Shown here: in pieces, positions 1-12,283 of the stretch
Numbering within the stretch: position 1 is the stretch's first letter
Layout: each line of letters starts with the position of its first letter
Source: Mytilus edulis
Taxonomy: Eukaryota; Mollusca; Bivalvia; Mytilida; Mytilidae
Direction of reading: 5' to 3'
NCBI RefSeq assembly: GCF_963676685.1
Contig: NC_092353.1
Span: 10,937,734 to 11,001,733 of the forward strand
Length of the DNA: 64,000 bases
Notes under the pieces: model-generated
Database searches by the model: none
Seen by the model: the letters and a program-made list of their open reading frames with translations, nothing else
What the model was told of the DNA's origin: nothing
Made by a program: the position numbers and the translations under genes

Positions 1-479
1 ATTTTTACATAATTTTTTTTCCCTTTTTTAAAACATCTGTTTTTATAATGGACTCATTAAATAAGGCATTTTCTTCAGTATTCGGGTCTTCCAGTCCTGT
101 ATGTACCAAAGAAAGATGATAAGTAACACATGTATTTATGGTTTAAACTAAAGAAGAGAAAAAATTAAGCTTAAATAATAAGACTATGAACTAACATGCA
201 GTCTATGTATATATACATTGTACTTTATGATTGCAACTTCAAACAAAAGCATAAATGAAAATAAAGCACACAAGCAAAAAACAATTGCACAAGTAAAAAC
301 AAATTCAAAGCAGCAATATACTTACTGACAAGCAAGTCCTACAAAAGAGTGAACAAATTTAATATTTAATAGTTGTATGATAAGTATTTCAGTCATAGAA
401 ACAACAGAGAAAAGTACAATGTACCATCGTGTAGCCTGTATTTACAGTTTCTAAAACTAGTCAAATAAATGTACTCGTA
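1..479. other. Non-coding, no gene seen
   Basis: AT-rich sequence with no supported coding potential, RNA gene or clear repeat. It lies 3' of the LINE ORF1 remnant and may be its 3' flank. Confidence 0.4.
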
Positions 480-1275
480 TCATCTCACACAATTAATTAT
501 TTTGCGCGTGTTCCACACATCCTTTGAGTTGAGTCGTGTTTCTAGGACCAGGACTATGCCTCTTACTTTTATTCTGGTTTGTAATTTCTCGTCATTTCTT
601 ATTTTAAATGCAGCTTTTGCGAGATCATTTCGTGCCTCTTTCATTATGACAGGTAAATCATCAACTATTCTGATGTTTTTATTTGCAACTTTGTATGCAT
701 TTTTCATTATCACTTGTTTGTCTTCGTAATGCATAAATCTCACAATAATAGCATCTGGTCTTTTTTGGCCAACAACTGGGGCTCTTGATGGGATCCTGTG
801 ATCATTTGCAAGGGGGAAACTCTCTGCTTTGAACTTTTCTATTCCCAAATCTTTCACAAAGAAATTGTCTACAACTTGCCATATGTTTTCATCTTGTTTT
901 TGTTTTATACCGTAAATGAGAATATTGTATTTACGCTCATGTTTCTTAAGAAAAAGTTGATTTTCTTTCAATGCGAAAAGTTTGTCGTCAAGGTTTTTCC
1001 AGACATTCCATTTTTTCCATTTCTAGAGTCTTGATGTGTGATTCTATGTGGCCTATACCTCTCTCTAGCTCGTTATGATCTGTTCTAAGCTTTTCCACCT
1101 CAGTTTGTTTAGTATTAAGATCTGACCTTACTTGCACCACATCTTACTTGACCTCAGTAATTAGATGTGTTAAGTTTTGTTCGACAGAGTCTAGCCTTGA
1201 TGTAAAGAGTGTTACCTTTGAATCAATACCCATGACAAGAGACTTAAGATCGGCAATAGCTTCTAAAGTTGCCAT
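480..1275 (-). pseudogene. LINE (L1/Tx1-like) ORF1 remnant
   Basis: Reading leftward from an ATG at 1275, the first 60 or so residues form a coiled-coil-like heptad stretch. A 163-residue open segment follows (480-971), with RKYNILIYGI near its start and a basic C-terminal half. That order (coiled coil, then RRM-like domain) is typical of LINE ORF1 nucleic-acid-binding proteins. The frame is broken by an in-frame TAA at 1144-1146 and a frameshift near 1000-1020, so it is a dead copy. The plus-strand open frame over 469-729 is only its shadow. The family assignment is from domain order and motif, not from a search. Confidence 0.6.
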
Positions 1276-1494
1276 ATTATAGTGTAGTAAACTGACAAGT
1301 CCCGATGTAAACAATCAATGTTCTCACATCTGACGTTGATTATGTAATCATATAATTAAAAATATTTACACATTATTCTGAATTAAAGCAGACGTAATTT
1401 TTAAGTAGTCAACTGTTTACATTGTTTTTTCCCGACAAATTACTTTTTCCTAGTGGACATATTACTTTTTTCTTTAGCTATTAAATTTCGTGGG

Positions 1495-1912
1495 TGTCGC
1501 CATGACAGGGGCAGATAATGCCCTATTCTTTAACTATATCCCATAGCTTAAGTGTTATCCCTGTGTGAATGACAGCATCTAAGCCTTTTGGAAATCAACA
1601 AAGCAGGCACGCACTCTACCTTCTTTTGTATTACAAAACAATAGTGTTTAGAATGAACATGTGGTCAGATGGTCATGTTTTTGTTTTGGTAAACCCAATT
1701 TGGCTATCATCAATGATATAATATTTATCTAAGAATTTACAAAGACGTGTATCGAGTATCTTATTAAAAAGCTTCCCAAATGAATCAGTTATTGTAATTC
1801 CTCGATAGTTATTAAGATCGGGTGCATTGTTCATTGTTGTTCCTTTATGAATTGGGTCCAGGGTATTTTCAATAAGAAAGACAAAGATATATAGCGGATA
1901 GCATGGTACCAA
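1495..1912 (-). pseudogene. Non-LTR reverse transcriptase fragment
   Basis: The translation contains NNYRGITITDSFGKLFNKIL followed by an SQIGFTK stretch. After two frameshifts it continues with VRACFVDFQKA and DAVIHTG. These are the fingers region and motif A (FVDFxKAFD) of LINE-type reverse transcriptases. The piece lacks the catalytic YADD segment and the endonuclease. It sits upstream of the ORF1 remnant on the same strand, which is the reverse of normal LINE order, so the two are probably separate insertions. Confidence 0.7.
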
Positions 1913-2224
1913 TAGGCGTATTCAGAAATTTTTTTTATAACAATGGATAGTAGTTATACATGAACTTCGACATTGCACCTTATAATCAGCTTGACTATCA
2001 AATGACAATACGACTTTTTAAAATCCAGGCTAAGAATAAGGTGCATGTTTTTTAATTCGAGTACGGACCTGCGAATTCGCGGGTATGGTCCAGTCTCAAT
2101 AACGACCCCCATAACATTATTTTGATTCATTACTTCTGCTTTTCCGACTTGAAGAATCAAATTAAATTGTAAATTTTTCTTTTAAATTCTTCTTAGTAGG
2201 TATAATAGTTTTTAAAAAGTTTAT

Positions 2225-2767
2225 CTTTTCAATAGATGCAAAATCTAAAGAAAACAAACCAGGAAACTGTTATTTCATGTAATGTCAAATTTGTTAAAGA
2301 TTTACTAACATCAATTGATAATAGCTTTATTGAAAAGGTGAATTTACAATTTTGCAAATTAATTTTAGGTTTAAGTAAAAAAAACAGTAAACATTGCATT
2401 AATGGTAAGTGACCATTTTTTAGAAATTGAAAGGGGTAGATACAAAAGTATAAAAGGGAAGAACGTTTATGTCAACATTGTTGTCTAAATAAAATAGACG
2501 ACGAAGAACATTTTTATTTTACATGTACAAAAATAAAGGTTTGAGATTTGAATTTTTGCAGAAAGTTAGAAATATCTATTGCGATATAGATAATATGGAT
2601 GATTTGGATACATTGGTTTCGTGTCCGTCAATTATGCAGTATGCTGCTCCATTTGTTGAAAAGTCATGGTCACTGAGGAGAGTGGCCTCAACAAATCCAT
2701 GATAGATACATATATGTATCCAATGTGTTTTTCTTTTGTTGTTGTCTTTGTATGATGTAAAATGATA
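2225..2767 (+). pseudogene. LINE ORF2 C-terminal fragment
   Basis: Broken plus-strand frames give LEIERGRYKSIK, a Cys/His-rich segment (CQHCCLN, then EEHFLF), and an open tail ending FVEKSWSLRRVASTNP with a stop near 2702. This is the C-terminal part of jockey/CR1-type ORF2 proteins common in bivalves, including the zinc-knuckle-like region after the reverse transcriptase. At least two frameshifts and an internal deletion are present. It is 5'-truncated, as usual for LINE insertions, and abuts the MITE starting at 2769. Confidence 0.6.
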
Positions 2768-2859
2768 ACACTACAAACTGCTCCGAGTCTGAATTGACCA
2801 GTTTTTGTGCTCGACCAGTAAAATCGAGCACACATTTTCCTCGACTAGTCTCGACCTTG

Positions 2860-3125
2860 TCTTGACTGTACTTAACTGTACTTAAGTATACTCGACTAGG
2901 GTTCTACTTTACTTAATAAGTCTGATTCAGTACTTGATGATCTTTGTGTAGTCTGAAATGGTCTTGACCAAGACTCGACCTGTCTCCACCTGTCTTGACT
3001 AGTCTCGACATGTCTTGACTAATCTCGACCTGTCTTAACTAGTCTCTACCTGTCTCGACTAGTCTCGACTCAGTCTCAACCAATCTCGACCTGTCTCGAC
3101 CTGTCTCGACTAGTCTTGACCTTCA
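2860..3125. repeat. CTCGAC short tandem array
   Basis: About a dozen degenerate units of the form GTCTCGACTAG / GTCTCGACCTG lie inside the left arm of the MITE. The right arm has only the first few units in inverse orientation, so the array expanded on one side only. Confidence 0.75.
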
Positions 3126-3318
3126 AATTTAGTTTTGACTGGCGTAAATCAGCCCATCTAACTAAATTAAATATTGATCTTACAAAATTCAAGCTTAATA
3201 GGTTGTTTGATTTATTGCTGTGAAATGAAAGAATTTAATTTTACAATATGTAAAAATATAAATTATTATATATAAATTCAGATAGGCATCTTTAATTTTT
3301 TTATAACTTTTTCAAATT

Positions 3319-3904
3319 AACTTGGATTTTCATCAAACTTTGCAGCTATCTTAGATATATATCAAGCTTACTGAATCCCATCTCATTTAGTTTTTTGTTG
3401 TATTGCTGTAAAATTTAAGAATTAAAGTAATCTTGGTAAAAAAAAAGCTAGGATTTGCAATTCGGACAAAATAGAGATAGTACACTTTAATTTTGTTTTT
3501 AAATTTTTCAAATCAACTTGGATTTTCATCAAACTATGCAGCTATCTTAGATACATATCAAACTAACTGAATCCAATTTCATTTAGTTTTTTGTTGTATT
3601 GCTGTAAAATTTAAGAATTAAAGTAATCTTGGTAAAAAAAAAAGATAGGATTTGCAATTCGGACAAAATAGAGATAGTACACTTTAATTTTGTTTTTAAC
3701 TTTTTCAAATCAACTTGGATTTTCATCAAACTATGCAGCTATCTTAGATACATATCGAACTAACTGAATCCAATTTCATTTAGTTTTTTGTTGTATTGCT
3801 GTAAAAATTAAGAATTAAAGTAATCTTGGTAAAAAAAGCTAGGATTTGCAATACGGACAAAATACAGATAGTACACTTTAATTTTTTTAATAGCTTTTTC
3901 AAAT
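3319..3904. repeat. 196-bp tandem repeat, three copies
   Basis: AACTTGGATTTTCATCAAAC recurs at 3319, 3515 and 3712, giving units of about 196, 197 and 193 bp. They form the core of the MITE and are very similar to each other, suggesting recent array growth. No coding potential is visible. Confidence 0.85.
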
Positions 3905-4095
3905 CAAGACCATTTCAGACTACACAAAGATCATCAAGTACTAAATCAGACTAATTAAGTAAAGTCGAGTACACTTAAGTACAGTTTAGTACAGTCGAGA
4001 CAGTGTCGAGACTAGTCGAGTAAAATGTGTGCTCGATTTTACTGGTCGAGCACAAAAACTGGTCAATTCAGACTCTGAGCAGTTTGTAGTGTAAT

Positions 4096-4500
4096 GTACC
4101 TTCGTGAATTTTACGAACGTCATCACGAGTTGATTGACTGTTATGGAATAACCATTTCACAAATTATGTCGGATATGTTCCTTACGTCGTAACTACAATC
4201 CCCTTCCCTTTCATTAATGTGACCTACCGAATTAGACTATTTACCGGATTTGTTATCACATAAGCAACACGACTGGTGCCACATGTGGAACAGGATCTGC
4301 CTACCCTTCTGGAGCACCTGTGATCATCCCTAGTTTTTACTGGGGTTCCTGTTGTTTACTCTTTAGTTTTCTATGTTGTGTCATGTGAACTATTGTTTGT
4401 CTGTTTGTCATTTTCATTTTTAGCCATGGCGTTGTCAGTTTATTTTAGATTTCTGAGTTTGACTGTCCCTTTGGTATCTTTCGTCCCTCTTTTAATATAT
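4096..4500 (+). mobile_element. 3' end of a bivalve RT element, copy 1
   Basis: The frame reads EFYERHHELIDCYGITISQI, then a stop after SDMFLTS. That is the C-terminus of an abundant bivalve reverse-transcriptase element. A conserved non-coding tail follows to about 4500, ending near GGTATCTTTCGTCCCTCTTT. Related copies lie at 42240-42730 (minus) and 46205-46605 (plus). It is 5'-truncated. The element class, possibly Penelope-like, is from memory of the motif and uncertain. Confidence 0.65.
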
Positions 4501-4709
4501 GTATGCCTTCAATCTCATTTGGCTAAAAATGTGCATTTATTCAATAAACTAAGTATAAAACTATGTTAAAAACGCATTTGCTTTATTCGTAACTAAAAAT
4601 AATCATAACCATAGCTGTATTTCTTGTTTTAAAATGAATTCTCCACTTTTGAGAAATTTACATTGATGATGAATTTAACCGCTAATAAATATTTGCCTCT
4701 TTTTTAAAC

Positions 4710-5060
4710 CTTGAAAATGATAATTCTTAAATAAGGCGAGACTTCCTCAATGATTACACTGAAAATGTGGACGCATTCAAAAATAAAGAAACATGTTATA
4801 TTGGACCAGTTATTTAACTTAAAGCGACAGTAGTTTACCGATGTTCTAATCAGTCTCTTAAATCCATTAGAAACAGACAAATCAAAGTAACAAACAGAAA
4901 CAAGGAGAACACCACAAGTAGTAAGAAAGGGTGCTTTGGAAATGTTAGCGTCTTCTGGCATGCATGTAATACATGTCATGCAAATTCATATTCATTTACA
5001 TTTGGGAAGAGTACACAATCGATAGCATATAGCTGATAAGACGACTTTTTTGTTATCCAT
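4710..5060 (-). repeat. Dispersed repeat, shared with 30775-31070
   Basis: This stretch matches 30775-31070 in patches, including AATGATAATTCTTAAA at one end and TACATGTCATGCAAATTC followed by GATAAGACGACT at the other. A 91-residue minus-strand open frame crosses this copy but is not kept open in the other copy, so I do not call it a gene. Confidence 0.5.
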
Positions 5061-5920
5061 ATAAAATCTTATACCGCATGTGAGTGTGAAATACAAGCAT
5101 ATCATATTCACCGTGTAAAACGCCACATGCGGGGTGTCGGCTATGTTTGACACGAGGTTGCAATTTCAAAGCGAAAAAAAAAAAACTCTCGAAGTAAGTT
5201 CAAGTATTAAAATTTCCTTTTTTCTAGAATTTTTTGTACCACATAATATATTGCACGGAAGGAACTGAAACATAATATTTTTCCTGAAAGCATAAGCAAT
5301 CGTCTTCAGTGCCCAGTTTCCTCAAACACCTCTCCCTGGTTTTCCGTGTTGCAGATTTTGAGGCTTTATATGCAAATTTCTGGATAAAAACTACTTTAAA
5401 CGACTTCCTCCCGTATCATTGATGTAGAATTTAACCTGTTGCAGCTTCTTACTTATAATTGATTGGTTTTAAAACTATTTTTTCTTTAGAATATTAAGTG
5501 TCGCTCGGGTGTCAGATTTTGCGTCTTAAGGGGTAGAGGCTTTTGATGAAAAATAGAATAGATATGCATATAAATCGGTCGTTATTAGATACTTTTTAGT
5601 TGAAACACATCTACTTTATTATGATAACACATTACAAACTGCCTGTTAAATAAAGTCTAACAAAGCATGTACTTTTTATTTCATAAAAAGTGAAAAATGA
5701 CTAAAATATTTTGTTTAAAGTTGGTAAATGATTTCTTTTCCTTTTCAGTTACTATCATGGTCAGAAAATAGTCACGGTTATTTTAGGTATTCTTACATAT
5801 AGCTCTTCAACGGTTTCGGTACTTCAAATGTTTGGTTTTGAGTGTTACTAATGAAGGGAAATCCAGAAAAGCGCTTCGAACGCAAGGAATTATTAAACGT
5901 GTTGTTTTCATTTTTTACAT
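5060..5920. other. Non-coding, no gene seen
   Basis: No coding frame, RNA gene or clear repeat structure is visible. It ends in the diverged dispersed-repeat copy that starts near 5925. Confidence 0.4.
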
Positions 5921-5924
5921 TATT

Positions 5925-6010
5925 GGGTCGACACTTCTGCTTATGGACTATCAGTCCCCGAGGGTATCATCAGCTCAGTAGTTAGTATTTCGGTACTGTC
6001 ATGATTTAAC
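5925..6010 (-). repeat. Mussel dispersed repeat, diverged partial copy
   Basis: The minus strand resembles the right end of the family at 8045-8385, sharing the CTACTGxGCTG...ATACCCTCGGGG core. A separate duplicated block, TAGCTCTTCAACGGTTTCGG, occurs at 5800 and again at 6130. Confidence 0.5.
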
Positions 6011-6149
6011 AAACTTTACTAAAGCAGTCCGTCTATAAATTTAAAATTTTTTAAGAGAGTAAGGTTTCAACTCCCTCAGGCAAAGTTTGCTTTAGATGAA
6101 TTTGACTATTTATTTTAGGTACTTTTGACATATAGCTCTTCAACGGTTT

Positions 6150-8040
6150 CGGTACTTATACAACTAAACAAAGCGAATCAATAAACAATACACATAAGGA
6201 AAACAACACCCCAAAAACAACAAATCAAAATGAGCAGAGGGTGGTAAACATAAAAATATATGCTTGCTTATATCCTAATTACAAAATTAGTCAAACGACA
6301 TCAACAATAAAAGAAATCCAAAAGAAAGACGAAGAACTCTCCAGTATTGAATTTTAATCAAATTTATATTTCTCATATAAAATATTTTATTGTCGCAGTT
6401 TTTTTTCACACCTGAAGACTATTATATTATATCTATTATATTAAACATATCATATAGAAAAAGTGAATAGCTAGAAGAGTTGAGCACACAATCAATAAAC
6501 CATATATTCAAAATTGATCAAGAATTTAGTTTGTTCATTTAATGGATAGTTTTCTTTACTGCACATCATTAGTATGTGTATAAACACTACTCTGAAAAAA
6601 AAACAAATTATGCAAAACTGATCAACTAAAAGAAAAGAGTTCCAATATCCACCGAGTTACACAAATGTTATGCGACAACTGGCAAGAAAACAAAATAAAA
6701 TACTTTTTTTTTTTATAAATATCGTTGAGAAATGAAACCTCAGGTAGCTGCTCAGAGCAAATGTACTGAAATTTCGGATACATTAGTAATTTATATTTTC
6801 AAGGGTCATGGCATTACTCTTTTAAAGTTATTGATTGGCACTGATTATCGAACTATTCAAAGACATTGCTAATGCAAACCTATAATATATGTTTCATAAA
6901 AATCTGACAATACTTGTACAAATGGAAGCCTTACTGTTTTTGATTTTGTCTGTTCATGGATTTTGTGTATTTATGTACAAATATTTTAGATATTTTTCAT
7001 TAATTAATATGCATATAATTTATTACTAGTATGCTTAAAATCTTCAAGTGTAAATAGATGAATGGAGAGAGAAACTGAAGTAAAATAACACACATCCACA
7101 CAATTGGTAGCATAAAAAGCAGAAGTAGTCTTAGCGTACAATTGTTACAGAGATATCCTTTGCATTATACTGTTGAGAAAAATCAGTTTACATGAAATTT
7201 TATGTTACTTGATCGAAGCAATTTCAATCTGTTAAGCCAAAGAATCTGAAATTCTAGAAAAAAAAACATTGTGAGCTTTTCCCCCTTTGTTGGAGAAACT
7301 CTTACTTGTAGCTTAATGATATTACGTTTTCGTTCTGTGGTTGTTACATTGAAAAATAAACCTACAAAATTAAACTATATTAATTAAGTCACAGTGGTCG
7401 CCCTTTTTAAACAGTACACATCTATATCCTTTAACCGTGCTAGTAAAATTCCCTTTTAGTATACTTATACTTTTTGAAAATTGTTATCGACCTATTTGCG
7501 CTTTTGATTTGTTAAAATAATATTTACATGAAAAAATGAAGAATTGCCTTTTACTTATATAATACATGTATGAACACTGAAGTCATATCAAAGTAAGTAA
7601 ATTTGGATTAAAGGCTAGGTTGACCTTTAGGTCATGCAGTATTTGTTAAACTGATGTAAGTTAAGAAACCCCTCGTATGCTTTTGGTTGGGCAACTAATG
7701 ATCATGGAATAAACATTCGTTATCAAGTACATAATTGTATAGTCTTTGCTCCATACTTCTTAATCAAAATTCAAAAGAGATTTCATATTTCCGAAACACA
7801 AAATACACTTAAATTTTATATATCCAGTGGATGCCAAGCTTTGCAAATTTACCATCTGCACAAGTAAGTCTGTATTCGGAGACGCGTTTGAGGTGTTAAC
7901 ACAACATTTTTGTCCTATTAAAACTTCCCTAGATGCATCAGATTGTCGGTACTCTTCGTATATTTTCTGTTTGAAACATGTCCATATTTTTTAATTGCTT
8001 TTTTTTAATGAACCTTAGCTAATCTAAAATGCATTAGCAA
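6150..8040. other. Non-coding, no gene seen
   Basis: AT-rich sequence with only short chance open frames. No splice-consistent exon, RNA gene or strong repeat was found by eye. Confidence 0.4.
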
Positions 8041-8044
8041 GTGC

Positions 8045-8385
8045 ATTTATAGCTAAGAAACTACCAATAGACGCGCGTTTCGTCTACATAAGACTCATCA
8101 GTGACGCTCATATCAAACTATTTATAAAGCCAAACAATTACAAAGTTGAAGAGCATTGAGGATCCAAAATTCCAAAAAGTTGTGCCAAATACAGCTTAGG
8201 TAATCTATGCCTGGGATAACAAAATCCTTAGTTTTTCGAAAAATTCAAAGTTTTGTAAACAAGAAATTTACAAAAATGACCACATTATTGATATTCATGT
8301 CAACACCGAAATGTTGACTACTGGGCTGGTTATACCCTCGGGGAAGAAACGTCCACCAGCAGTGGCATCGACCAAGTAGTATGCT
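8045..8385 (+). repeat. Mussel dispersed repeat, full copy
   Basis: Shows the family hallmarks: GACGCGCGTTTCGTCTACAT, GACTCATCAGTGACGCTCAT, then GTTGTGCCAAATACAGC, and an end near CAGTGGCATCGACC. Other copies are at 11943-12283 (+), 30565-30770 (+), 41195-41555 (-) and 59615-59770 (-). I recognise it as abundant in mussel genomes; its mobilising machinery is unknown to me. Confidence 0.8.
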
Positions 8386-8677
8386 ATGCATCAGAATGTC
8401 TAGCCTCATAGTAGATTTTGTGGGTCAAACACTGCCTTATTTCTCAACTCCTTTTCATGAACCTATATTTATTTAAACAATTTGAAAGGATCTATGAGTT
8501 TTTAACAGGTAAAACAATTCGTTTGAAATAACCAATCAATGATAAAATGTTTAACAAATTAAAGTACAACAAGAAGAATACAGATGACATGAATAAGGAA
8601 GTAACTATCAACGCAATACATGCATCTTATGTACCCCCAGTTCTACGGTTAAGTAGGGAAGGTAGATCTCCTATACT

Positions 8678-9910
8678 CAGAGGCGGATCCAGGGGGTGGT
8701 CATCCGGTGCCGGTGACCACCCCCTGGGTTTGCAAAAATGGTGCACCATGTACCATGAACATTTTGAAAAATAAATTCGTCGATCAAATCAATTTGTCTA
8801 TCGTAATCACCAGTCATAAAGTTGTCATTACTTATCTTAAGGCTAAATACATGTCCCTTGACAGGTATGTTTATACAATGAACATGTAATCAACAATCGC
8901 TAATTACTTGGTCGATTTCTTTGATGTTAAGGTGTAAAAATGAAGAGACAGTCCTCAATCTTAGATGTTAATTTTTAGCAGATAATTTATACTTTTTTTT
9001 CATTACGTTTATCTAAATTTTTAAAGTTTGTATAATAACTTTTCTCGACCAGTAATATTTTTTTACTGTGCGGATTCCAAAATTCAAAAATAATATTAAA
9101 GTTTTAAAGTCACATAAATATTCTAAATTGAATGGATACCCCCGTTCCATCATCTGTTTGTCTAAAAGATTCGTTCATTCCAATTTTTTAGTAACTTATA
9201 CCCTCTTTCCTTCATGAAACACCACAAATCAGCCCCCTCTGAAGTACCAACGACTTTAATGGACCTAGCATTGATACGAATAAAAGTGATCAGATTAAAG
9301 AAACAACCCCCGACGAAGTACAAACGACATTGGTTTTGTAAAACAATCAACACGTAAATTAACAAACGAAGAGAAATTTAATTTGATAAGAAATCATTTC
9401 CAACCTGGAATAAACTATAACTTTCCTATAAAAAAAAATATGCAGGAAAGAACAGACTGTTTCAGCTGAATTGGCTAAATCGCTATGATGGGCTAGTGTA
9501 CTCACCTTCACAAGAAGGAGCTTACTGCATATACTGTGCTCTGTTTGGGGTTGATAGTTTGGGAACATTATCATGCAAACCACTAACAGATATGGCACAT
9601 GCAAGTCCAAGACTTAACGATAATTTCGGCCGTGATGATAAATCATGTAAAAAAAGTCATACTGAAGCTAGAGCAAAAGCTCAACTTTTCTTGACAACAT
9701 TGAGCAAAGGACTACTGATATTCAAACATTTATTGATAAAGCAATGAATGAACGTATAAAAGCAAACAGAACTGTTTTGAAATCTATATGCAAGTGTGTT
9801 TTGCTTTGTGGCAAATAGAATCTTCCTATAAGGGGCCATAAAAAAATTGAATTCTAATTTAAGATTTCAAAAGGTGACCACCCCCTAATAAATTCCTGGA
9901 TCCGCCCCTG
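8678..9910 (+). mobile_element. hAT transposon remnant
   Basis: The element starts CAGAGGCGGATCCAGGGGGT and ends with the near reverse complement, ACCCCCT...CTGGATCCGCCCCTG. These termini and the transposase remnant inside identify a hAT element. The eight-base target duplications expected of hAT are not evident in the flanks, so at least one edge has mutated. At 1.2 kb it is internally deleted. Confidence 0.8.
9440..9845 (+). pseudogene. hAT transposase N-terminal (TTF zinc finger) fragment
   Basis: The frame reads FQLNWLNRYDGLVYSPS and then GAYCIYCALFG, the signature of the TTF-type zinc finger at the start of ZMYM1-like hAT transposases. After a frameshift it continues with VLKSICKCVLLCGK, a stop codon, then NLPIRGH, matching the conserved LFCGxQNxPLRGH block. 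The catalytic DDE region and the dimerisation domain are missing, so the copy is inactive. It lies entirely between the element ends at 8678 and 9910. Confidence 0.75.
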
Positions 9911-9914
9911 TACT

Positions 9915-11690
9915 GTACCTCATTTCTGCTGGTAAGGTATATGTAGGGGTGGAAGATCTGCTATACTGTGACTTATCTCTACTAGAAAGGTATATGTAGG
10001 GAAGTAAGATATGCTTAACTTTGCTCGTCGATAATGGTAACATATATGCTTTGATTGTCTTTAATAACTGTACTGAGATGTCAACTTATTATACATCTCA
10101 CTATTTTTCTTTCTTTTTTTTTTTTTTTAGATTAATCAAGTATTTTTTTATTGCTTTTTTTTAGGTGTTCATGCTGGGTTCTGGTGATAACGACATTTGC
10201 AGATCTATTTATGGCCTTCATCGGGAACGCTCGAAGTCGAAAATTTGAAAGAGTATTGAAAGTGATGAAGAGCCAGATAACAAAAAGGGTATTACATAAT
10301 AGCCAGATCAAAGGTTTTGTACGGACAATTTAAAACAGTTTTGTAAGAAATCATGTCTGTACTGATTGATAAGTATGTGATAAATTCCATCAACTGTTAG
10401 TGAACAAGCAGCGGTATCAACGAATGCTAGTAAAAAATGAAAGCCATTTTTATGAAATTCATGCGACCGAAAAAAATTTCTGGATAAACATTCATAAGAC
10501 ACTCTTAAAGCCAAAAAACTTAAAGGCAATGCTCTTTAGGAACAGAAACAGATCGAGATACATCTAATAATCTAGAAACTAAATCTAGACTTTGTCTGAA
10601 GGAGTTGAAACCTTGAGTTCTGAATAATTTGTAACCAGACAATTAAAAAAAAGATTTGTTGTAAATCATTAGAGTATCGAAGCACTGAATACTTATCTAT
10701 TGATAACATCGGGTCTCAGAGTCGCAATTAAATAGATAAAAAACAACATCAATTTAATGGAATGAAGCATGAATAAAAGGTCAGTGATAAACACATCTTA
10801 GTACATATACGTTTTAATTCTGTTAATGTCTATGTCCATGTACCTCAAATTGATTATTGGTCACCAAAACCTTGTGAGTATGAAATTGATAGGACACCTA
10901 TAACAATTGCCTTACAATACAGTACTGTATCATAAAATTAAAAGTTATATTTTAAAACCTCACCTCTGTCCAGGGATTCATTTTATAGAGCTTCAGCTTT
11001 TATACCTGATATCAAAATCTGAAAAACAAAAACAAAATTTACAATACAAAAAAGAAATATAACAAATTTATTTCACAGTTGTTCTTTGTTGTTTGTATTT
11101 GCATATCTGTTTTTCGGTAGAAGTCGTCTTTTGAATTTTTTGTTGATGTTTTATGTTGTACTATGTGATAGTTTTCACTATTCTATAATAACTTAATTTT
11201 GGATGTAACGCGTCTTCTGATTGGCTGACGTTGTTTTGTTTATCAGCTCATAGACATAATTGTGTCATGTGACCATGGACGTCATCAACGTTTTTTATGG
11301 TTAACTCCGGTTTAAAATGGAATTTAGAATTAAATTATCAGAAATGACTGCAATATTTTTTCTGTATATTCGAAATAACATAAGGATATGGTGCACACTT
11401 AAGAATAACCAGCTTTGCGGGTTATTCAGTGTTCACAACATTGTTAATGTTATTTTTTTCATAGACAGAACAAATATTACAGTCATTCCTTAAATAATTT
11501 AAATGATTATGATTTTTCGACCTAGATCATGAAAATAGCGTAAGAGTTTTTATTCTTGAAAACAAGAAATGCAATAATACCAATCTTGAATATTATCAAT
11601 AACCGAAAACCCATAATTTAGCTAAAATTATTTTACATAGATTCGACTCATATATAAATACATGTACAATGCTTTATGTAATAATAAAAA
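9915..11690. other. Non-coding, mostly featureless
   Basis: No coding gene is supported. The block at 11200-11480, with a small palindrome around ATAACCAGCTTTGCGGGTTA, resembles a repeat common in mussel DNA but has no second copy here. Confidence 0.35.
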
Positions 11691-11749
11691 AAATAATTCC
11701 AATACTATGTGTTGTCTGTATGCATATGATTCTGTTTTCATCTAGAAAC

Positions 11750-11846
11750 CATCATTTTTCACTCTTTTAAGAAAAATGCTTTCGGTTTGCTAAATGAAAC
11801 GGTTTCATCAACTCAACGTAAATTGTTAAAAGAGTGAAAAATGATG
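11750..11846. repeat. 21-bp perfect inverted repeat
   Basis: CATCATTTTTCACTCTTTTA followed by A (11750-11770) is matched exactly by its reverse complement at 11826-11846 across a 55-bp spacer. It could be a tiny MITE or a hairpin. No target duplication or nearby gene helps decide. Confidence 0.7.
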
Positions 11847-11942
11847 TTTATCAGCCATTTGATTTGTTTTAATAAACTTTGGTTGTCTAAATCATCATAG
11901 AATACACATGTTAGAAGTAATATACACATTAAGTGTATATAG

Positions 11943-12283
11943 TTATCAAAGGTACCAGGATTATAATTTAGTACGCCAGACGTGCGTTTCGTCTACATAA
12001 GACTCATCAGTGACGCTCATATCAAAATATTTATAAAGCCAAATAAGTACGAAGTTGAAGAGCATTGAGGGTCCAAAATTCCAAAAAGTTGTGCCAAATA
12101 CGGCTAAGGTAATCTCTTCCTGGGATAAGAAAATCCTTAGTTTCAATAAATTTAAAGTTTTGTAAACAGGAAGTTTATAAAAATGACCAAATAATTGATA
12201 TTCATGTCAACACCGAACTGCTGACTACTTGGCTGGTGATACCATCGGGGACGAATCGTCCACCAGCAGTGGCATCGACCCAT
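11943..12283 (+). repeat. Mussel dispersed repeat, full copy
   Basis: Complete member of the family seen at 8045-8385. It begins AGTTATCAAAGGTACCAGGA and ends at CAGTGGCATCGACCC. Confidence 0.85.

Larger units (their letters stand above)
2769..4091. mobile_element. MITE with about 200-bp terminal inverted repeats
   Basis: The left end begins CACTACAAACTGCTC and the right end finishes with its reverse complement. The arms pair imperfectly over about 200 bp (2769-2970 with 3906-4091). Both flanks carry TAA next to the element, which would suit a three-base TWA target duplication of PIF/Harbinger type, but three bases are weak evidence. No transposase is encoded. The interior holds two tandem arrays listed separately. 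Confidence 0.7.

Noticed and set aside
469-729. 86-codon plus-strand open frame
   Set aside because: It is the antisense shadow of the LINE ORF1 remnant, whose minus-strand frame is longer and has recognisable motifs.
4704-4979. 91-codon minus-strand ORF with several Cys
   Set aside because: The related block at 30775-31070 does not keep the frame, and the sequence behaves like a dispersed repeat.
8547-8774. Open frame across the left end of the hAT element
   Set aside because: It runs from flank into the inverted terminus and has no link to the transposase frame.
8670-9918. Eight-base target duplication around the hAT element
   Set aside because: Left CCTATACT and right TACTGTAC do not match; no shift of the edges gives a convincing pair.
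10151-10333. 60-codon plus-strand ORF with a possible acceptor
   Set aside because: It follows a pyrimidine tract and AG, but no domain or partner exon supports it.
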